Assembly: GCA_025331565.1 (NCBI GenBank) | Contig: JAFREQ010000040.1 | Coordinates: forward strand, 6,139,001 to 6,203,000 | Direction of reading: 5' to 3' | Source: Holacanthus passer | Lineage: Eukaryota; Chordata; Actinopteri; Pomacanthidae | Length of the DNA: 64,000 bases | In this document: piece after piece, positions 52,416 to 64,000 of the stretch | Layout of the letters: each line of letters begins with the position of its first letter | Numbering within the stretch: the first letter of the stretch is position 1 | Notes under the pieces: model-generated | What the model was told of the DNA's origin: nothing | Seen by the model: the letters and a program-made list of their open reading frames with translations, nothing else | Database searches by the model: none | Program-made: the position numbers and the translations under genes

Positions 52416-53065
52416 AATAGTACAGTCACCATCACACAACTTCATCAACCGACCCTTCTGCAAAAAGCTGCATCATGGAGTAAGCAAATTGAAGGCAACA
52501 ACCAATAAAATTCAAGAAACAATGAAAATTTTTTTTCCAAGACGAAACAAACAAAATGTATTTGAAATGATATATTAAAAGTGCTTTTGATTTTCATGTC
52601 TCTCCTCTTTGACTGATGATCGGCTCCACACGCACTCGTGGCCCGGGGAAAAGGCGCCCCAGACGTCCTCTCAGTAAAAATGTCCTGGAGGTCAGTTTGC
52701 TGCTGATGCAGGTCCATCGTATCAATTGGGAAAAAAAGTTCAACCATCAGTGGTGATATTGTCATAGCGATTAGACTGTTTCTTATTTGTCTAAATTTCT
52801 TTATTTTTCTGTTTTTAAATTCTCACTTCAATTTTAATTCTTGGAGAACATAGCTTCGACAACATATATCGCACTCATTATAAGAAGCAAAAGGTTATAT
52901 CAAAAAATTATTAGTATAGAATCACAGAAACCCTGGTTTATAACCAGAAAAAATACAAAACAGAGAGGTACATAGACACAGGACAATTCTTATAATTGCT
53001 TGGAAACATTATTTTCCCGCTAAGTCTTGATTCTTTTTTCTTACTGCGCATATGATGTTTTTCAT

Positions 53066-53358
53066 TTTATTTGTATTTTTTTTACAAAAAAGGAAAATAA
53101 AGACTAGTATTTTACAAAATGAAGAGTATTGTTCTTGAAGATGAGGGTGGATTTACACAGGTGTAAAGTCCAGTTCCAATATTTTTCTGTACATAATGTA
53201 TTCCATATCAGTCCCAGAAGACAGAAAAAAAGTAATGTCTTCCAAGTTTCTCAGAAAAGGTCCTATATATAGTCTTCTTGAAGGAGGATGGGGTGAGGGG
53301 TGCTGAATTTTGGTCCTTTTTTTTCCTCTCTCTTTTTTTCTCCACTTTCATATAAGGA
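53066..53358 (-). terminator. nr2f1a: nr2f1a proximal 3' UTR and candidate polyadenylation signals
   Basis: On the minus strand, beyond the TGA at 53361-53359, an AATAAA (plus-strand TTTATT) lies at 53066-53071, about 290 nt downstream of the stop. A second is at 52800-52805, about 555 nt downstream. The interval is AT-rich, with runs such as the plus-strand tttttttt tracts near 53320-53340. NR2F1 messages usually have 3' UTRs of several hundred bases or more, so the second or a still more distal site may be used. Confidence 0.4.
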
Positions 53359-59782
<6,424 letters not shown>

Positions 59783-60260
59783 ATCTCGGCCCCGGAAAGT
59801 GCTATAAAGCGAAATGATCGCCGGTGTTTATGAAGCGTAGAGGAGGAAAAAATGAGATCTCAAAAGACGGGGCAGTGCAAAGTCAAACCGGAGCACGCGA
59901 TCTCATATGGGGAGAGACAACGCGATCAATACATTCAAAATACAGGAGGGCGATTGAAGAGGCACCCGATCAGGATATGCAAGTATCGGGAGGCCAGTTC
60001 CAAGGTAAATTGCAGTCAGCCATTCAGGAATCCCTAATCTTGTAGGAAAACCCGAGTCCAGACGTGAGCAATTGCAGTTTGGTGTAAAATAGCCACAAAG
60101 GAAAAAAGCAGGAGCGAGTAAAAAAAACACAACCTTTTTGCTGGAAAGACACGCGATCCAAAGTGGTGCGGAGATAAATTCCTCTCTCTTTTCTTCCCCT
60201 TGCTCCTTTACACTCCCGTCTTCGCCGCACAGGAGGGGAGGAAAAAAAAACTGAAGAGCT

Positions 60261-60294
<34 letters not shown>

Positions 60295-60600
60295 TCTATA
60301 TTCTTAAATAAACCTCATCATCTCTCACCAGGCAGCGAAAGAGGAGCGCGTCGCCGAATGAAGTGCCCATGTATAGTTTCACCTCTCTCCAGCAGGAGGA
60401 ATGGAAGAGAAAAGATTAAAAAAAGAAGACCAACAGCAACAACTAATAGAATATGCAAGAAGAAGGAGAGACCCAAAAAATGAATGCGCTTAAACGAGAG
60501 GACCAGCAGAGCAATGTTTCCGAAACGGGGGATCTGCGCGAATGTCTGTATATAGTGAACTTTGACACTACTATTGAAACTGACACGTTTCTATGGAGAT
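59783..60600 (-). promoter_or_regulatory. nr2f1a: nr2f1a 5' leader and proximal promoter region
   Basis: About 0.8 kb of purine/pyrimidine-skewed sequence upstream of the ATG, with a 28-nt T run (60264-60291). It probably contains the 5' UTR. At least one short upstream ORF is present on the minus strand: ATG at 59906-59904 opens seven codons and stops at TGA 59885-59883. The transcription start cannot be placed exactly. A TATA-like word (TATATA, 60549-60556) is a second candidate for core promoter besides the CArG/TATA element at 60608-60617. Confidence 0.4.
60264..60291 (+). repeat. Poly-T tract, 28 nt, in nr2f1a leader
   Basis: It would be a poly-A run in the nr2f1a transcript if the start site lies upstream of it. 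Confidence 0.95.
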
Positions 60601-60607
60601 CGCTGCG

Positions 60608-60617
60608 CCTTATATGG
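60608..60617 (-). promoter_or_regulatory. CArG box / TATA-like element upstream of nr2f1a
   Basis: On the minus strand the sequence is CCATATAAGG followed by CGC, a perfect CC(A/T)6GG serum-response-factor site that also contains TATAAG. It lies 826 bp upstream of the ATG. If it acts as a TATA box, transcription would begin near 60575-60585. The motif match is direct; function is inferred. Confidence 0.4.
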
Positions 60618-60783
60618 TGCTCATGTCAAGGAGCCAAGAGAGGGGCTGCTGGAGACTGATAATCAAAGGCGACTGACTGGCCAGAGCCCTGCATAGAGGA
60701 GGAGGAGAGGAGGAGAGAGGGGGGGAGAGGGAGAGAGAGAAAATGGGAGGCTAAGGTTATAGCCAAGCCCTCTCTTTCTCTCT

Positions 60784-60788
60784 ATTGG
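60784..60788 (-). promoter_or_regulatory. CCAAT box upstream of nr2f1a
   Basis: Minus-strand AACCAATAG, a good NF-Y type CCAAT core, lies about 170 bp upstream of the CArG/TATA-like element and just inside the edge of the TIR element at 60811. A GA-rich tract (60695-60745) sits between the two. Confidence 0.35.
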
Positions 60789-60810
60789 TTAGAGTCCCCC
60801 TCCGTTCGTG

Positions 60811-61166
60811 CACTGCAAAAAATGTCCATCCTGATAAGTCATTTCAGTCTCAAATCTTATCATGGTATGTTCTTTAAACAAAAAATAGCGTGCAGGGGGG
60901 GAAAAAATGCATGTGAGCTTTTTGCAGAATTGGAATTTGAAATATTTTTACCGAGTGAAAGGTTGAAATTTAAAAAAAAAAAAATCCTTTATAAATAAAC
61001 AGTGGATGTGATAGAATATAAGTAGTCGACTGGTGTTAGAAACAAGTGGAAACATGTGGCCCAAGGTGCAAGATTCAATCTCCAGTTTTGGTAAATCCAA
61101 AGGTTTCCAGACTCAAGGCTGAGCTGACTGATGCGTATTTTGCACGGGCGGATATTTTTTGCAGTG
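60811..61166. mobile_element. Short TIR element (MITE-like, CACTGCAAAAAAT termini), 356 bp
   Basis: The left end reads CACTGCAAAAAATGTCC and the right end is the inverse of CACTGCAAAAAATATCC, so the terminal inverted repeats match perfectly for 13 bp and continue with single transitions. The interior is AT-rich and non-coding. No clear target-site duplication is visible. A second element with related ends and nearly the same length lies at 35270-35632. Such CACTGCAAAA-ended non-autonomous elements are, from memory, common in fish genomes; the superfamily is not assigned. It sits about 190 bp upstream of the CArG/TATA-like element of nr2f1a. Confidence 0.6.
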
Positions 61167-61913
61167 TTGCCATCCGCGGCTGGAGGGGCTGGGGGGCTCT
61201 GACAGGCACAATTTACATTGAGCTCGCCCCGCGCTGCTATTTACTTTGAAACCTGATTAGTATGGGCCGTCTATTGTCACCAAAAAGAGGAAGAAACCCT
61301 GAATAGAATAGCAGAAAAAGCGGGGTAAAGGCAAAGGGGGGACAAAGCTTTTACGCACGACAAATAAACCCAAAACTGTGCGCAGCGGCCAAAAGGGGGA
61401 CTGTGGCTCAGAAATGCCCCAAAGTTTCAAAATGGTTTGTCTCGGACTGGCATCTTTATCATAAAATTAACGCATGTCATTGTTGGTTTGAAGCGGATTT
61501 GTGCTTTCACACGTTGTTTTGTCTTTGGCATGCGCATTGCGGTACATCCTCTGTCTGTAATCGCCACAGTGCCGCTGATTAAAACTTGCAATTTAGTTGA
61601 AACGAGCTTATAAAGGGAGGAAAATGTCAGTGGGAAGAATGATGCATAAAAAGACAGCGTGTTAGACAAACGGGATGCGAAGCCAGCCGCCGAAAAATCT
61701 CTAAAATTAGACGGAGCAATAAGCAATATTCAATAATTACCGAGGTCCTATAGTCTCCACAATCACTGAGCTGGTGTCACATTATGTCTTAATAATGACA
61801 GTAATTCAAAATCATGTGAAGTTGCTGGGAATTTGCATGGGGATTCCGGCTTTTTTTTGTAGCAGGGTTTCTGCAGGCTTACCACCTCTCCAACTCAAAA
61901 ATGTCTGGATCGC

Positions 61914-61928
61914 GCTGCCATCTAGCGT
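61914..61928 (-). promoter_or_regulatory. CTCF-like site
   Basis: Minus-strand ACGCTAGATGGCAGC matches the CTCF core CCASYAGRKGGCRSY at 13 of 15 positions. It lies about 2.1 kb upstream of the nr2f1a ATG and 0.75 kb beyond the TIR element. Together with 41743-41757 it flanks the gene. Confidence 0.45.
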
Positions 61929-64000
61929 ACATTGTACAATTACAACCTCATATTAATGCATGCACGAGTCATCAAACATGAATTTTTTAAAACTCCAAAG
62001 TTGATTTTTAAAATAAAAGGTGGCTCAAATTTTGCGTACTTTTCTCTCGCCTTTTTTGACTCTCTGAAAAGTGCAGTCCTGTCACGTTAAGCTTGCGTAA
62101 TGTTGAGAAAACTTTCAAAACAACAATAATAAATATATGTTATATTACAACAAAATACTGAGAGTCCATAAAGTAGAGTAGAATTTAGTTTGCATGTGAT
62201 TTACATGGTGCATGGAGTTAAAATGTTGTGCGTAAAACCTCTCCAAAAACACCATGTTGGAAAAAGAATAACCAGTCATAATACATCAAATTATTGCAAA
62301 ATAAAAACACACAAAGTCATTTAATAGAGTTCTTTATCCACACAGAGATATTAGCAGATATAATGGAGCGTAAATATGCAAGTGCCCCCTTTGGAAACGC
62401 ATAGGAGGGATGGGTTGTTTTTTAAGTATTCAACAAGAGAGCTCTCTCTCCCGTCCCTGTCTCGGACACTCCACTGAAACTCCCCGGCCATATCTCCAGC
62501 TCTGTGAAAAGGTGAAACCAATAAGATTAAATCGGACAAAGAATTTTTTTTTCTGTAAGTGTATCATTAAGATTTAACTCGGCAGATTGGAGAAGGGGGC
62601 TCCGCAGGAGGAGAGGAGAGCGGAGGGAGAGGGGCAGCGAATGGGAGCAGGGCAGGGGCTCTGATAGAAAGCTGGGAGACGGCGGAGGGAAAAGGGAGAA
62701 AGTGGACAGCAGGACGTGGAGAGGAGAAGCTCCGGCAGCGGCAGCAGAGGAGCAGCTTTCCACCTGGAGCAAAGCAGACACCGATCAGGCAAGTGCAATA
62801 TTTATTTCTCACTTCTCCCTCAGCTGCACACCGGGCTCTGAACGCGGGGTTAAATCCTACATGAGCGGCAACTTCGGACCCTGCATCCAACCCGGACAGA
62901 GTCTGACTCCCAACTTTTTAACTCGCATCTTTCCCCATTATTAGAGCCAGCTGCCCTCACTCATTCGTGCATCAGATATTGTAATGTTGGCTGGACATGG
63001 GGAGCTTTTTTTTCCCCCACTCCTCTCCACGCGTCTCACCTGCAAGGCTATTTGTTGTTTGGACACATAATGAAAAGATCGATAGCGGGCTGTTTGTCTC
63101 AGAGATAGTGTCACCGGATTAAAAGGCTGATCAAGGAGACCAGCCGCTGCTCCATCTTTTACTCTGTCACTTTTAGACACCACATACTGCCAGATGCAAA
63201 TATTAGAGAATGGCGCAAAATCTCGTGCACTGGTAAGAACACATTGTGCGTCAGATAAAGGCTGCAGAGAAATGCAAGATGACACACAAGGCAGCATTAT
63301 TGATTGCACTGGAAATTGATGTAAAATAAATTATGGATGCAGGCCAGATTAACTTATTCCAGGACAAACTTGCACTTAAAATAACCTCACATAATAACAT
63401 TTAACTCAATCCTCCTATGGCTGCAGAAAGTTCATGCTAATTAATATATCTTTTTTTGCATTCCTATTCTTCCACTATTCCACCTTTCCTTATTTAAGCA
63501 GCCAAATATGCATGCTTTTATAATCTGTTAAATCACTGGAAACATGTGAAGAATTACATAATCTCAATATTATTAAACACGTCTTGCAGGTAATGAGTGC
63601 ATTTGCGCATCAGCAGCCGTCTTTACACACAGGCTCCTGCAATCTAACGCTGTGCTTTGCATCAGATAATTAATGATCTTGGAATATTTAAATTCAATCT
63701 CACTTTTTTCCCCTATTTTAATAAAACTGGAATAATCCATGAATAAATTATGTGTGAGCGTTTAAATTTCCCTTGTATGGTAGTTTTGTCAAAGGACCTC
63801 ATTAGTTTAACATTTATAAGGATGGAAAGCAACAGTTTTTTTTTTTTTTTTGCCAAATCTGTGATGATCAACAACTTGTGCTCTGTTTTACACAGATACA
63901 GTTGGATGTTATGAGGCTCTGTAGAAACCAGCACAATCAATTGGGAAAGCACTGAGGTCAGGAGTGCAAGGCCCCCCAATAAAACAACAGATGACTACAA
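61929..64000. other. Upstream flank of nr2f1a, possible divergent non-coding transcript start
   Basis: No protein-coding exon was recognised. A purine- and CpG-rich block at 62570-62790 ends in CAG followed by GCAAGT, a textbook GC-AG splice donor on the plus strand (exon end 62788). A conventional donor CTG/GTAAGA follows at 63232/63233. In mammals a long non-coding RNA (NR2F1-AS1) is transcribed divergently from this side of the gene, so a plus-strand first exon here is plausible but unproven. The rest is AT-rich unique sequence with a T run at 63837-63852. Confidence 0.3.

Larger units (their letters stand above)
28921..53065. other. Gene-free intergenic region between converging fam172a and nr2f1a
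   Basis: No exon of any protein family I know was found on either strand across about 24 kb. The contents are microsatellites, homopolymers, a TIR element (35270-35632), a dispersed repeat copy (38210-38597), a CpG-rich patch with a CTCF-like site (41579-41935) and blocks that look like conserved non-coding elements (described separately). The part from 34.0 to 37.3 kb is strikingly AT-rich. Long introns and deserts full of conserved elements are typical around NR2F genes, so distal nr2f1a enhancers are expected here; that is inference. Confidence 0.6.

Noticed and set aside
60024..60230. Minus-strand frames of 68 and 75 codons in the nr2f1a leader
   Set aside because: They begin with GTG rather than ATG, so they are not convincing upstream ORFs.

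Overview
The window is vertebrate nuclear DNA, almost certainly from a teleost and probably a spiny-rayed (acanthomorph) fish. The reasons are two split vertebrate genes with GT-AG introns, very many long (CA)n, (GA)n, (CT)n and poly-A/T tracts, and short TIR elements and dispersed repeats of kinds I recognise from fish genomes. There are no operons, phage genes or CRISPR arrays.

Only two protein-coding genes can be supported. (1) Positions 27873-28033 (+) are the last coding exon of fam172a (ARB2A, Arb2-domain protein). Everything to its left (1-27872) reads as one large intron, or the end of a multi-intron stretch, with no other fam172a exon that I could recognise. (2) nr2f1a (COUP-TFI; orphan nuclear receptor NR2F1) is complete on the minus strand from 59782 down to 53359. 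It has three coding exons of 430, 528 and 275 nt and introns of 1356 and 3835 bp. The exons join in frame to a 410-residue protein with a C4 zinc-finger DNA-binding domain and a full ligand-binding domain. The two genes converge tail to tail about 25 kb apart. From general knowledge this is the same order and orientation as human FAM172A/NR2F1.

Layout: 1-27872, fam172a intron with microsatellites, one 273-bp TIR element (16006-16278), a perfect 12-bp hairpin and blocks that look like conserved non-coding sequence. 27873-28920, fam172a terminal exon and 3' UTR. 28921-53065, gene-free intergenic DNA, AT-rich at 34-37 kb, with a TIR element (35270-35632), a dispersed fish repeat (38210-38597), a CpG-rich patch carrying a CTCF-like site (41579-41935) and several enhancer-like blocks. 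53066-59782, nr2f1a 3' UTR, exons and introns. 59783-60800, leader and candidate promoter with a CArG/TATA-like element and a CCAAT box. 60811-61166, a second TIR element of the same family just upstream of the promoter. 61167-64000, upstream flank with a second CTCF-like site and a possible plus-strand (divergent) first exon.

The genes are not a pathway unit. The likely biological logic is a developmental transcription-factor locus whose regulatory elements extend into the intron of a bystander gene (fam172a). Statements about conservation, enhancers and CTCF are inferences from base composition and motifs; no alignment could be run.
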